Positions 17,187 to 25,347 of a stretch of 34,944 bases of DNA are shown here, one piece after another. Source of the stretch: Aerococcaceae bacterium DSM 111176 (lineage in GTDB: Bacteria; Bacillota; Bacilli; Lactobacillales; Aerococcaceae); NCBI GenBank assembly GCA_015863215.1, contig JACBXN010000019.1:1-34944 (forward strand), in the 5' to 3' direction. Both the position numbers and the translations under genes were made by a program. A model generated the notes under the pieces. The model was not told the origin of the DNA and made no database searches. It saw only the letters and a list, made by a program, of their open reading frames with translations. Each line of letters starts with the position of its first letter. Position 1 is the first letter of the stretch.

Positions 17187-18617
17187 CTAGTTGAATGAAA
17201 CGTGAACGTGGTCATAATGGTTGGCTGTGTCGCTTCCACGGTCTTCCATCCAAGTCCACTCTTGGTTCCAGTCTCCATAGATTTGTTGTTGCCAGATAAC
17301 ATATGAAATATTGTTTTCTGCCATAGTGTCAATTGAGTATTGAGCAATTTCATCTCCAAGCGCCGCATCATCATAAACCATGAAGTCAACCGCATTACCA
17401 GTTCCATGGTCTCCTGGGTCTCCAGGGCGAACGGTACTGAAATCAGTCACGCCATATTGCGCTGCCACTTCATCTTTGTATGATGCTGCATCTTCTGTTA
17501 ATCCAGCATTTCCTGGGTTCGCATATGGATCGTAATCAGCTGCCTCTTCGTAAACAGGTTCCTCGTAAACTGGTTCTTCTACAGGTTCTTCATATACTGG
17601 TTCTTCATATACTGGTTCTTCTACAGGCTCTTCGTATACCGGCTCTTCATAAACTACTTCTTCAGCTGGTGCTTCTTCAGTTACAGTTTCTTCTGGAACA
17701 TATTCTTCTGCTGGTGCTTCTACTGGAACTTCCTCAGTTACAGTCTCTTCTGGAACATATTCAGGTGAAACGTCTTCTTCAGAAACTTCATATGATGTTT
17801 CAACTTCTGTTAATTCTTCTTGAGGAATTTCTTCGATTGTTACATTTTCAACAGGTGCAACTTCATCAACGATTTCCTCTGTTGCAGGAATACCTTCGAT
17901 TGGTTCTACTGTTTCTGTAGTTGTAACTACTTCTTCAGTAGTTGCTGCTGGAGCTGAAACTTCTGAAGCTACAGCTACTTCTGGGTTTGCTACTTCAGCA
18001 ACTTCTTCTGTTGTTTCAACTGCAGCTGGCGCTTCAACAACCTCTTCAGTTGTCCAATCTTCTGAGGCTACTTCTGTTGTTTCAACTGGAGTTTCTTCTA
18101 CAATCCACTCATCAACTGGAGCAACTACTGATGCTACTTCTGTTGTTGCAGGTGCTTGCTCAACTACAGGCTCAGCATATGTTGTAGTTTCTGCGTAAGT
18201 TGTTTCCGCAGCAACTGGAGCTGCTGTGTTAATTACTACTGCATAACCTGCTGAAATATCAAAGGCAGTTTCTACACCATCAACAGATTCAACTTTAATA
18301 ACTTCGATTTCTTCTACTTCATTGTATACAGCTGTTAATTCTACTTCAGGTACCATTAATTCAGAATTAGTTAATTCATCAATTTCTTCTAAAGTCTCTA
18401 ACTCAATTTCTAAAGCTTCAGCAATAACACTTAAAGTGTCACCGGCTTTAATTTCATAAACTGCTTCACCGTTTTCGATAACGATATCTTGTTTTACTTG
18501 ATCAACTGAACGTGCAGTCCATGTTGTTGCTTCCTCAGCTTGGGCTTTTTCAATTGCTGTCGGTGCCATTAACGCCACTACTGAAGCCGCACCTAATAAA
18601 AATTTCTTCTTAAACAT
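17187..18617 (-). CDS. Secreted LysM protein with acidic repeat stalk and C-terminal LAS-type peptidase-like domain
   Basis: 476 residues. The signal peptide ends near AQA (27). A LysM peptidoglycan-binding module follows (about 53-95, YEIKAGDTLSVIAEALEI). Residues 130-365 are a low-complexity Glu/Val/Pro/Thr/Ala stalk with ETTE, EEYVPEETVTEE and repeated EEPVYEEP units. The last ~107 residues form a compact domain with H404, D411 and HVH (470, 472), the zinc-ligand pattern of LAS/VanY-like peptidases and close to the ARB_07466-like C-terminal domain. Likely a wall-bound hydrolase or wall-binding protein. ATG 18617 follows AAGGTGG. Own terminator. The tandem DNA repeats make length variation likely. 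Confidence 0.88.
   Translation of the reverse strand: MFKKKFLLGAASVVALMAPTAIEKAQAEEATTWTARSVDQVKQDIVIENGEAVYEIKAGDTLSVIAEALEIELETLEEIDELTNSELMVPEVELTAVYNEVEEIEVIKVESVDGVETAFDISAGYAVVINTAAPVAAETTYAETTTYAEPVVEQAPATTEVASVVAPVDEWIVEETPVETTEVASEDWTTEEVVEAPAAVETTEEVAEVANPEVAVASEVSAPAATTEEVVTTTETVEPIEGIPATEEIVDEVAPVENVTIEEIPQEELTEVETSYEVSEEDVSPEYVPEETVTEEVPVEAPAEEYVPEETVTEEAPAEEVVYEEPVYEEPVEEPVYEEPVYEEPVEEPVYEEPVYEEAADYDPYANPGNAGLTEDAASYKDEVAAQYGVTDFSTVRPGDPGDHGTGNAVDFMVYDDAALGDEIAQYSIDTMAENNISYVIWQQQIYGDWNQEWTWMEDRGSDTANHYDHVHVSFN
17550..17660. repeat. Short tandem coding repeats (EEPVYEEP units)
   Basis: In-frame repeats of about 15-18 bases and a longer ~39-base unit encode alternating PVYEEP and PVEEP blocks in the LysM protein stalk. 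Near-identical copies of GTTCTTCATATACTG are visible around 17585-17615. Such repeats are prone to slippage. Confidence 0.75.
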
Positions 18618-18732
18618 TTGTTAACCACCTTTTAAATGATATTATTTTTTAAATTTATTTCTAATTAGTTCTTTCTCTCAACTGGAAACTAGTTTACCAC
18701 ATAAATTTTATAAAAAACGGTGTTTAACGGCT

Positions 18733-18848
18733 TGTTAAATGAATTGACTTATTCCTGTAACATTGTTACCCATGACTATTCTAATCACATTCTTTTGAAC
18801 TTTGCTCCGAACAACTTTTACAGAAAATGGTGTTTACATTTATTTCAG
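18733..18848. promoter_or_regulatory. Cluster of TGTWA motifs upstream of the LysM gene
   Basis: The 277 bases between the LysM and exporter genes hold TGTTAA (18733), TGTAAC (18756), TGTTAC (18764) and, on the other strand, two TGTAAA sites 16 bases apart (18827-18832, 18843-18848). GTAACA-T-TGTTAC (18757-18769) is a perfect dyad. TGTWA half-sites recall WalR, which controls wall hydrolases, but the spacing does not fit the 5-base-gap WalR consensus. An extended -10-like TGGTAAACT (18692-18700, minus strand) may be the promoter. Confidence 0.35.
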
Positions 18849-18856
18849 GCTAGATA

Positions 18857-18884
18857 CAAAAAAAGCCTATGAATATTCATAGAC
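18857..18884 (-). terminator. Terminator after the YeiH-family gene
   Basis: A hairpin built on the palindrome CTATGAATATTCATAG plus flanking pairs (18865-18884) is followed on the minus strand by a T run (18857-18864), a few bases past the stop. Confidence 0.8.
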
Positions 18885-18894
18885 CCTAAATTTA

Positions 18895-19893
18895 TTAAGT
18901 ATAAAATAATTCAATTAATAGAACAACTACAATAAGTACCGAAGTCCAAGTTACTCCTCCGATGATTACCGGTTTAATACCTGCCTTTTTGATTTGTTCA
19001 ATATGAACACCAAATCCGATTGACACTAAAGCTAGTGTCATTAACAGCTTACTCACACGACTAATCAGTCCTGTAACTGAGTCAGATAATGGGACGATCG
19101 TCGCAAAGATTACTGCTCCTACAAATAACACAACAAACAAAGGGACGAGTTGTAGTAATTGACGACCATCTAGTTTCATTGACTGGTTATTAGTCGTAGT
19201 CGCTTCATTTTTAATCCGCATGACGATCACACCAATGGTTACCGGCACTAAATATAACGTTCGCGTTAATTTAGTAACTGTTGCAATCGCACCTGCTTCA
19301 TCACTCCATTCAAATGACGTTGCTACTACTGATGCAGTGTCATTTACAGACGCTCCAGCTAATATCCCATACATTTGATCAGTAAAGCCAAACATTTCTC
19401 CAACCAACGGGAGTACGAAGAGTGCAACCATGGAATAGATTAACATCGTCGTAATTGAAACAGCCATCTCATTATCGTCCGCCTCAATAATAGGTGCAGT
19501 AGCAGTAATTGCTGAACCACCACAAATCGAAGTCCCAATACCAATCAATGTACTTAATTTGGGTTCTACATTAAATATTTTATTGGCTAAATAGCTAACA
19601 CTCAAAGCTGTGACGATTACTGCTGTTAAAATGATCAACACTTGACCGCCTACTTCTCCTACAATTCTAAGAGATAGCGTAAACCCTAATAAGACGATTC
19701 CTGCTTTTAGTATGTATTTTGAAACAAAGCGCGTAATCCGTTTATCCAAGTAGTCAAATAACGGTGTATGTCTAATAATTGCTCCAATTAGAATTGCCGC
19801 AATCGAGTTCCCTAATAATGGTAATGCTGTACCTATTTGTAATGCCGACTAAGTAGAAATTGCCAACACTAAAATTGTAACCATCAAATTCAT
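18895..19893 (-). pseudogene. YeiH-family putative sulfate exporter, interrupted by an in-frame amber codon
   Basis: Starting at ATG 19893 (ribosome site AAGAAGGAAA just upstream) the frame encodes a YeiH/UPF0324-type membrane protein of about 332 positions, the usual family length, with some ten helices and the conserved blocks GIGTSICGGSAITATAP and GILAGASVNDTASVVATS. Codon 15 (19849-19851) is TAG; the frame is otherwise intact on both sides. The open part begins at the TTG at 19749 but lacks the first two helices and has no ribosome site. So it is a recent nonsense allele, a sequencing error, or read-through. Family members are proposed to export sulfite or sulfate and similar anions; the function is weakly established. 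Confidence 0.7.
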
Positions 19894-19924
19894 AAGTTTC
19901 CTTCTTTCACTGTAATCTTTAAAT

Positions 19925-19930
19925 AGTATA
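19925..19930 (-). promoter_or_regulatory. Extended -10 promoter element of the YeiH-family gene
   Basis: TGATATACT on the minus strand (core TATACT at 19925-19930), about 32 bases ahead of ATG 19893. No good -35 is visible, as expected for an extended -10 promoter. The same nonamer occurs at the siderophore operon promoter. Confidence 0.5.
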
Positions 19931-19979
19931 TCAAATATCCAAGGTAATCCATAAATTTTCTATTTTTTCGTTGGAAGTT

Positions 19980-20008
19980 TTTGAAACGTTAACATTTAAT
20001 GGTAAACT
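19980..20008 (+). promoter_or_regulatory. Promoter of the sulfotransferase gene with overlapping cre-like site
   Basis: TTGAAA (19981-19986), 16 bases, TAAACT (20003-20008) with TG one base before (extended -10). TTTGAAACGTTAACA (19980-19994) fits the catabolite-response consensus WTGNAARCGNWWWCA at 14 of 15 positions and covers the -35, a position where CcpA would repress. The CcpA role is inferred. Confidence 0.55.
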
Positions 20009-20038
20009 GAAATTAATAGTTAAGAAAGGATGGCCTAT

Positions 20039-21706
20039 ATGAAGAAACTATTAAAATTATTGTTGACCCTGACCCTGTTTTCAATCTGCTTCTTTTCATC
20101 TTTTAGCAACACTTATGCAAATGTGCCTGACCATGCCTTTACTGTGACCCAATATGAAGATACTAGTCTACCTATGTATGACTTTGTTTTTGATATGGAA
20201 AAAGAAGGACAAGATGCACAATATTATAACGTTGCCCTTCAAGAGACTCTCAATGGACAAGTAGAGCAACTTCAACATGAAGGTGATTATGGTTTTGAAG
20301 ATCCATTAGCCATTATGAATCCATATGGTACCAATACAACCGCTCTCTATATGTATTTCAATGAGGCAGATATTTCGGATATTACTTATACGATTGATAC
20401 ACCTGTTTATGGGTCAAATTATACATTTAGCCGTACGATTAAAAACAATAATGCCAACGAAAACATCTTTGAATTTCAAATCATTGGGCTCGTTCCGAAT
20501 GTTGAAAATACAGTAACTTTGAGAGCGCTAGATGATTCTGGTAACGAAGTAAAATCACTCAACTTTACCATTACACCCCCCAAATCGAATGCAAACTTTC
20601 CAAATATGATCCAAAAGGACGAGGGAACCTCAACGCAAGAATTAGCACCTGGTTTATTTGTCTTAATAGGAAATTCTGTCTACCCAGGTTATGGTTATAT
20701 TGTTGATAATGATGGGGTACTTCGTGGGGAAATTCAAACAGAAGGATACCGTTTAGACCGTATCGTAACTACTGAAGACTATATGATTTATCCTTCAAAC
20801 AGTAACGAAATTGCGTTTGTAAACCCTTTGGGTCAAGTCATTCAAGTTATTCATCTTACAGATTTAAATATGCATCACGACTTTATTCTTGCTGAAGAGA
20901 ATGAATTATGGATTTTAGCTTCGATTAATGATGCTGCTATCCCACGCCGTGAAGACTTAATTTTAAAGGCAAATATACAAACTGGTGAAGTGGAAACAAT
21001 GATTGATTTGATGGACCTATTTCCTGAGTTATATATTAACGCCCGCCCCACTTTAACTAGTAGTGGTAATCCTGACTTAGACTGGATTCATTTAAATTCA
21101 ATTACAAAGTTTGACGATGACAGCATCATTGTTAGTGCACGTGAAACGTCTTCCATCATTAAATTCTCAAATATTCACGAAGACCCACAAGTTGATTATA
21201 TTATTGGTCCAGATGAGCCTTGGGTAGATACGGAATCAATCGAATATCTATACCAACCAGAGGGTGATTTCCCATTACATGCTGGACAGCACTCTGCTTT
21301 AATCGAGCATGACGACGCTCTTGATGACGGTCAATATTATATTGAATTTTTCAATAACAATTATTGGGATATGTTCTCTCGTCCAGATTTAACTGCTATT
21401 CCAATAAATGATCAAGTTTATGGTTTTAATGACGAAAGTCCTCATGCAGAGTCGTATTACTATAAATATTTAGTCGATGAAAATGCTGGTACATTTTCAT
21501 TAGCAGATTCTTACTCTACACCTTATTCAGCGATTGTTGGAAATGTTTCTCCACAAGAAAATAGCAAGGTTATCAATACCGGTAGAGGTGCTAGTTTCGG
21601 TGAATATGATTTAGATGGCGAATTAATTGCACAATTTCAACATGTAACGACAAACTATGTATACCGCGTTCAAAAACTAACATTTAATAACTTTTGGTTT
21701 GAATAA
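20039..21706 (+). CDS. Secreted arylsulfate sulfotransferase (AssT-like)
   Basis: Start at ATG 20039, with GAAAGGATGG just upstream; the in-frame ATG at 20030 lies in the ribosome site. 555 residues: signal peptide ending near TYA (about 28), an N-terminal beta domain, then a beta-propeller. Catalytic-type residues are visible: HHD (279-281), H351 in DWIHLNS, R368 in SARE and H418 in AGQHSA, in the order of the enterobacterial enzyme, whose histidine takes the sulfuryl group. Such enzymes move sulfate from one phenolic ester to another phenol without PAPS. The mature part has no cysteine, unlike the disulfide-containing E. coli form. Divergent from the YeiH-family gene. Substrate unknown. Confidence 0.85.
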   Translation: MKKLLKLLLTLTLFSICFFSSFSNTYANVPDHAFTVTQYEDTSLPMYDFVFDMEKEGQDAQYYNVALQETLNGQVEQLQHEGDYGFEDPLAIMNPYGTNTTALYMYFNEADISDITYTIDTPVYGSNYTFSRTIKNNNANENIFEFQIIGLVPNVENTVTLRALDDSGNEVKSLNFTITPPKSNANFPNMIQKDEGTSTQELAPGLFVLIGNSVYPGYGYIVDNDGVLRGEIQTEGYRLDRIVTTEDYMIYPSNSNEIAFVNPLGQVIQVIHLTDLNMHHDFILAEENELWILASINDAAIPRREDLILKANIQTGEVETMIDLMDLFPELYINARPTLTSSGNPDLDWIHLNSITKFDDDSIIVSARETSSIIKFSNIHEDPQVDYIIGPDEPWVDTESIEYLYQPEGDFPLHAGQHSALIEHDDALDDGQYYIEFFNNNYWDMFSRPDLTAIPINDQVYGFNDESPHAESYYYKYLVDENAGTFSLADSYSTPYSAIVGNVSPQENSKVINTGRGASFGEYDLDGELIAQFQHVTTNYVYRVQKLTFNNFWFE

Positions 21707-21711
21707 TATAA

Positions 21712-21750
21712 AAATAGCGCTGCTTTTCATTTCGAAAAGTGGCGCTATTT
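21712..21750. terminator. Bidirectional terminator between the sulfotransferase and cstR
   Basis: A long hairpin (21712-21728 with 21734-21750, 17 positions with a weak centre). On the minus strand it ends in TTTTTAT for the cstR operon; on the plus strand in TTTAATTTGG. Confidence 0.8.
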
Positions 21751-21759
21751 AATTTGGCT

Positions 21760-22020
21760 TTATTTTTTGATAATTAAGTTTATGGCTTTTTCTATTTTTT
21801 GATTTTGCATCTCAGTATCATTATCGGGATTAGTTAGACAGTACTTTAAGTTCTCGGCCACGACAATTCCTTTGATACTGTCGATACTAGATATCACTGC
21901 AGATAATTGTGTCACTACCGCTTCACATTCTTTTCCTTCATCTATCATTTTTTGAATGCCTCTAAGTTGCCCCTCTGCCCTCTTTAAGCGATTAATTATA
22001 TGTGTTTGATCAATATCCAT
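21760..22020 (-). CDS. cstR: CsoR/CstR-family persulfide-sensing repressor
   Basis: 86-residue all-helical DUF156 repressor. The family splits by metal ligands: copper-sensing CsoR has Cys-His-Cys, persulfide-sensing CstR keeps two Cys and lacks the His. Here C32 and C61 are present, and the position four before C61 is N57, not His, so a CstR type is favoured. Cotranscription with a rhodanese and a CoA-disulfide reductase/rhodanese fusion supports sulfide or persulfide sensing. The ATG directly abuts the rhodanese stop. It should repress its own operon through the palindrome at 24030-24045. Confidence 0.85.
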   Translation of the reverse strand: MDIDQTHIINRLKRAEGQLRGIQKMIDEGKECEAVVTQLSAVISSIDSIKGIVVAENLKYCLTNPDNDTEMQNQKIEKAINLIIKK

Positions 22021-22311
22021 TTATTCAATATCACCTTTCCAGGTTGTCATACCACCTTTTACTGTAATCACATTATATCCTAAATGGTCCAAATATTCAC
22101 TGGCTCTTTGCGAGCGTCCCCCCATGGCACACACAACATAATACTCATCATTTTTATTCAGGGTACTCGCTGTGTTCTCCAAGTTACTTAACGGTAAATT
22201 TTGAGCATTAGGAATATGTCCTTCATTAAATTCATGTATCTCACGAACATCTAATACATTCGCGCCTTGCTCTACTTTACTCTCTAATTCTTTAATTGAA
22301 ATTGACTTCAT
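22021..22311 (-). CDS. Single-domain rhodanese (sulfurtransferase)
   Basis: 96 residues, one rhodanese domain: VLDVREIHEFNEGHIPNAQNLP (19-40) and active-site loop CAMGGR with Cys at 61, which carries a persulfide in catalysis. No signal peptide, so cytoplasmic. Its ATG overlaps the stop of the upstream reductase by one base (TAATG). Likely handles sulfane sulfur from the reductase in the same operon. Confidence 0.93.
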   Translation of the reverse strand: MKSISIKELESKVEQGANVLDVREIHEFNEGHIPNAQNLPLSNLENTASTLNKNDEYYVVCAMGGRSQRASEYLDHLGYNVITVKGGMTTWKGDIE

Positions 22312-23963
22312 TATACTGTCTCCTCCGGTATCATCATTTTTAATGTATTAAATCCACCATTAATATTTTTACCTTTATATCCTGCTTGCTTTAATTGGCG
22401 TTCACCAATATAACTACGTAGACCAGAGGCACATAATAAAATATATTCTTGTTCTTTATCCAATTCATCTAAACGGTCACGTAAATCATTAATCGGAATA
22501 TGAATTTGATTATGGTAATTTAACTTACCTGCAGCAACTTCACTATCACTACGGACATCTAAAATCCACCCACCATTAGCCATAAATTCTTTCACTTCGT
22601 GCCATTGAATTTGTTCAGTTAACCCTTCAAGCACATTTTGGGCGAAGTAACCAATCATATTCACAGGGTCCTTTGCAGATCCAAATGGCGGAGCATAAGC
22701 TAATTCTAACTCTGGTAAATCATCAACAGTTAAACCACCTTTGATTGCAGTGGCTAATACATCGATGCGCTTATCTACCCCTTTTGCACCAACTGCTTGT
22801 GTACCTAATATTCGCCCAGTTGATTTATCAAAGACCAATTTTAAAAAGACAGTCGTAGCACCGGGATAGTAACCAGCATGATCATTGGTCTGTGTATGCA
22901 CAACTTCAACTTCCTCAAAAGCTTCCTTAGCAGCTCTTTCACTTAAACCAGTTGATGCGGCAGTTTTATCAAATACTCGAACAATGGCAGTTCCAATACT
23001 CCCCTTATTTGAACGACTTTGTCCTGCGATGATATCCGCTACTTGCCTTCCTTGGCGATTAGCTGGACTCGCTAAGGCAATCATTGCATCCTCTCCTGTA
23101 ATTTGATGCTTAACAATTATCGCATCACCAACCGCGTAAATATCCTCAATGCTCGTTTCATATTTATCATCAACTAAAATGCCACCACGCATCCCTAATT
23201 CAACCCCCGCACTCGCTGCTAAATCAGTGTCGGGACGAACTCCTACTGACATTATCGTTAAGTCCGATTGTAATTCTGTACCATCATCTAATTGGATTAA
23301 TTTACCTTTATCTTTAAATGATTGCGCCGATTGACCTGTAATCACTCGGACTCCGTTACGTTCTAATTCTATTTCAATATGCTTTGCCATTTCAGCATCG
23401 AGTGTCGGTAAAACATGAGGCGCCATCTCTATGATAGTAACATCTAATCCCCGTTCTTTGAGGTTCTCTGCCATTTCCAAACCAATAAACCCTGCCCCAA
23501 TAACTGTCGCCGTTTTAGGGTCATTGGATAATGCGGTCATAATTTTATCTAAGTCTGGTACATTTCGTAAAGTATAAACATTTTCAGCTAGGTCAAGACC
23601 ATCCATCGAAGGTACAAATGGCGTTGCCCCAGGTGATAAAATTAATTTATCGTAAGTTTCTTGGACTTCACCTTCAGGTGTTTTAACCGTGATTGTTTTA
23701 GTCTGAGGATCAATAGCAACCACTTCATGACTCACTCTTACATCTAAATCAAAACGCGCTCTCAATGATTCTGGTGTCTGCAATAATAAATCATCTCGGT
23801 CGCTAATTTGATTTGAGACATAATAAGGTAATCCACAATTGGCAAAAGACACATATGGTCCCTTTTCCATTACAATAATTTCAGCGTCTTCCATCAACCT
23901 TCTTAAACGCGTTGCTGCTGACATACCTCCTGCCACTCCACCAACAATAATAATTTTCGACAT
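22311..23963 (-). CDS. CoA-disulfide reductase fused to a rhodanese domain (CoADR-RHD)
   Basis: 550-residue flavoprotein. The FAD motif GGVAGG is at 8-13 and SFANCGLPYY places the redox cysteine at C43, as in known CoADRs. The NAD(P)H motif is VIGAGFIGLEMAE and the second FAD site IYAVGDAI. The final ~95 residues are a rhodanese domain with C511 (LLCASGLRS). CoADR-RHD enzymes reduce CoA disulfide or CoA persulfide and polysulfide with NAD(P)H. I start at ATG 23963 (MSKIIIVGG); the ATG just before (23966) is equally near AAGGAGG. First gene of the operon. Confidence 0.93.
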   Translation of the reverse strand: MSKIIIVGGVAGGMSAATRLRRLMEDAEIIVMEKGPYVSFANCGLPYYVSNQISDRDDLLLQTPESLRARFDLDVRVSHEVVAIDPQTKTITVKTPEGEVQETYDKLILSPGATPFVPSMDGLDLAENVYTLRNVPDLDKIMTALSNDPKTATVIGAGFIGLEMAENLKERGLDVTIIEMAPHVLPTLDAEMAKHIEIELERNGVRVITGQSAQSFKDKGKLIQLDDGTELQSDLTIMSVGVRPDTDLAASAGVELGMRGGILVDDKYETSIEDIYAVGDAIIVKHQITGEDAMIALASPANRQGRQVADIIAGQSRSNKGSIGTAIVRVFDKTAASTGLSERAAKEAFEEVEVVHTQTNDHAGYYPGATTVFLKLVFDKSTGRILGTQAVGAKGVDKRIDVLATAIKGGLTVDDLPELELAYAPPFGSAKDPVNMIGYFAQNVLEGLTEQIQWHEVKEFMANGGWILDVRSDSEVAAGKLNYHNQIHIPINDLRDRLDELDKEQEYILLCASGLRSYIGERQLKQAGYKGKNINGGFNTLKMMIPEETV

Positions 23964-24029
23964 CATAATTTCCTCCTTGTAAAACCCATTTTCTTTGATC
24001 GCATCATAAGACAACTTCTTTTTATACGC

Positions 24030-24072
24030 ATACCCCTATAGGTATAATAAATGTTTGAAAATAGTTTGTCAA
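24030..24072 (-). promoter_or_regulatory. CstR-type operator on a consensus promoter
   Basis: On the minus strand TTGACA (24067-24072), 17 bases, TATTAT (24044-24049). The G/C-centred inverted repeat ATACC-CCTATA-GGTAT (24030-24045) lies immediately downstream, overlapping the last -10 base region and the transcription start. It resembles the ATACC-rich operators of CsoR/CstR repressors. Persulfides would lift repression. Confidence 0.75.
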
Positions 24073-24166
24073 CCAGGAAAATAACGAGTACAAAAAAGAA
24101 ACCAAATAGTCAACCACCATTGCACTATCTACCTTTACAATCAGCTGCTTTCATGACAAAATGGTG

Positions 24167-24193
24167 TATACTGATTAGTTATATTAATAACTA
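24167..24193 (+). promoter_or_regulatory. Promoter -10 with a perfect dyad at the transcription start
   Basis: TATACT (24167-24172) is followed after three bases by TAGTTAT-ATTA-ATAACTA (24176-24193), a perfect 7-4-7 inverted repeat that would cover the start of transcription of the aminotransferase gene. Candidate operator; no regulator is identified. Confidence 0.45.
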
Positions 24194-24211
24194 CTTTTCA
24201 AGGAGAACAAA

Positions 24212-25330
24212 ATGAAAATAAATAATTTCGGAGTAGAAGCCTGGTTAAATCAATACGAAACACTAGCCGAATATGATTTAGCCCAGAGTTCGATCTCATC
24301 TTTAACGGTGGATGATCTATATAAAATTGCTGATCTTCAGCCAATGGACATGTACCATGAACACCAAAATCTAGTTTTAGATTATGGTCCAATAGAAGGT
24401 TCAACGCAATTTAAAAAATTAGCTGCCGGCCTTTATAAAAACGTTTCACCAGATAATATATTACAAACAAATGGTGCTACTGGGGCAAATTTAATCGCAG
24501 TCATGGCGGTAGTTGAATCAGATGACCACGTTATTTCAATACTTCCCACTTATCAACAACTATATGACTTACCACGATCTCTCGGAGCTGATGTTGACTT
24601 TGTTCAGCTTTCACCTGAAAATAATTGGGAATTTGATCTTGCACAATTAGAAAATTTAATCAAACCCGAGACAAAACTCATCACTTTAAATAATGCGAAT
24701 AACCCTACTGGTCGTATTATAAAAGCCGATATACTCCAACAGATCGTTGAAATTGCACGTCGTGTTGGTGCATATATTTTAGTCGATGAAGTTTATTTAC
24801 CCATGGGAGAACAGCACTCATTCAATTCAATTGCTGATATTTATGAAAGAGGGATCGCAACAAATTCTCTCTCAAAATCATTTTCATTACCTGCACTACG
24901 AACAGGTTGGATTGTAGCACCTGACCATCTCATGGACAAACTTCGAACACTACGTGATTATACGGTGATTTCTAACGGGAGCATATTGGATAACTTATCT
25001 ATCCTCGCTTTAGAGCACAGTGATCGTATTATGGATCGCAACCGTCAAATTTTACAGGAGAATCTTCAAATATATACTGATTGGGTCCAAAACGAACCTC
25101 ATGTGTCTTTGATTCTTCCAGATGATGTCCCGGTTTCTTTCCTTCAAATACACACTGGGGTATCCACTGAAAAGTTTTGTTTAGGGTTGCTTAAAGAGAA
25201 AGGCGTCTTATTAGTACCTGGAGAAGCTTTTGAACAACCTGGTTTTGTGAGACTGGGGTATTGTTGTGAAAATGACGTCCTCAAGACAGGATTACAATTA
25301 ATTAGTGAATATTTAAATGAAATTAATTAA
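24212..25330 (+). CDS. PLP-dependent aminotransferase, class I/II
   Basis: 372-residue fold-type I aminotransferase. Visible PLP residues are NNANNPTG (160-167), D192 in LVDEVY, the Schiff-base lysine K222 in NSLSKSFSLPALRTGW, and R230 in LRTGW. No signal peptide. ATG 24212 follows AAGGAG (24200-24205). The gene stands alone with its own promoter and terminator, converging on ilvD. It could supply the transaminase step of amino-acid synthesis, but it is not a class IV IlvE-type branched-chain enzyme. Substrate unknown. Confidence 0.88.
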   Translation: MKINNFGVEAWLNQYETLAEYDLAQSSISSLTVDDLYKIADLQPMDMYHEHQNLVLDYGPIEGSTQFKKLAAGLYKNVSPDNILQTNGATGANLIAVMAVVESDDHVISILPTYQQLYDLPRSLGADVDFVQLSPENNWEFDLAQLENLIKPETKLITLNNANNPTGRIIKADILQQIVEIARRVGAYILVDEVYLPMGEQHSFNSIADIYERGIATNSLSKSFSLPALRTGWIVAPDHLMDKLRTLRDYTVISNGSILDNLSILALEHSDRIMDRNRQILQENLQIYTDWVQNEPHVSLILPDDVPVSFLQIHTGVSTEKFCLGLLKEKGVLLVPGEAFEQPGFVRLGYCCENDVLKTGLQLISEYLNEIN

Positions 25331-25347
25331 GAATAATCTATAACACA

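Noticed and set aside
17550-17660. CRISPR-like array in the LysM gene repeats
   Set aside because: The repeats are in-frame coding units without unique spacers of constant length.
17480-18187. Long Leu-rich plus-strand reading frames opposite the LysM gene
   Set aside because: They are the antisense reading of Glu/Pro-rich codons (TTC, TTCTTCA repeats read as Leu/Leu/Gln), have no ribosome site, and lie wholly inside a well-supported gene.
19741-19749. TTG at 19749 as the genuine start of the YeiH-family protein
   Set aside because: No ribosome site lies upstream, and the same frame before it encodes the missing family N-terminus back to ATG 19893 with a good ribosome site.
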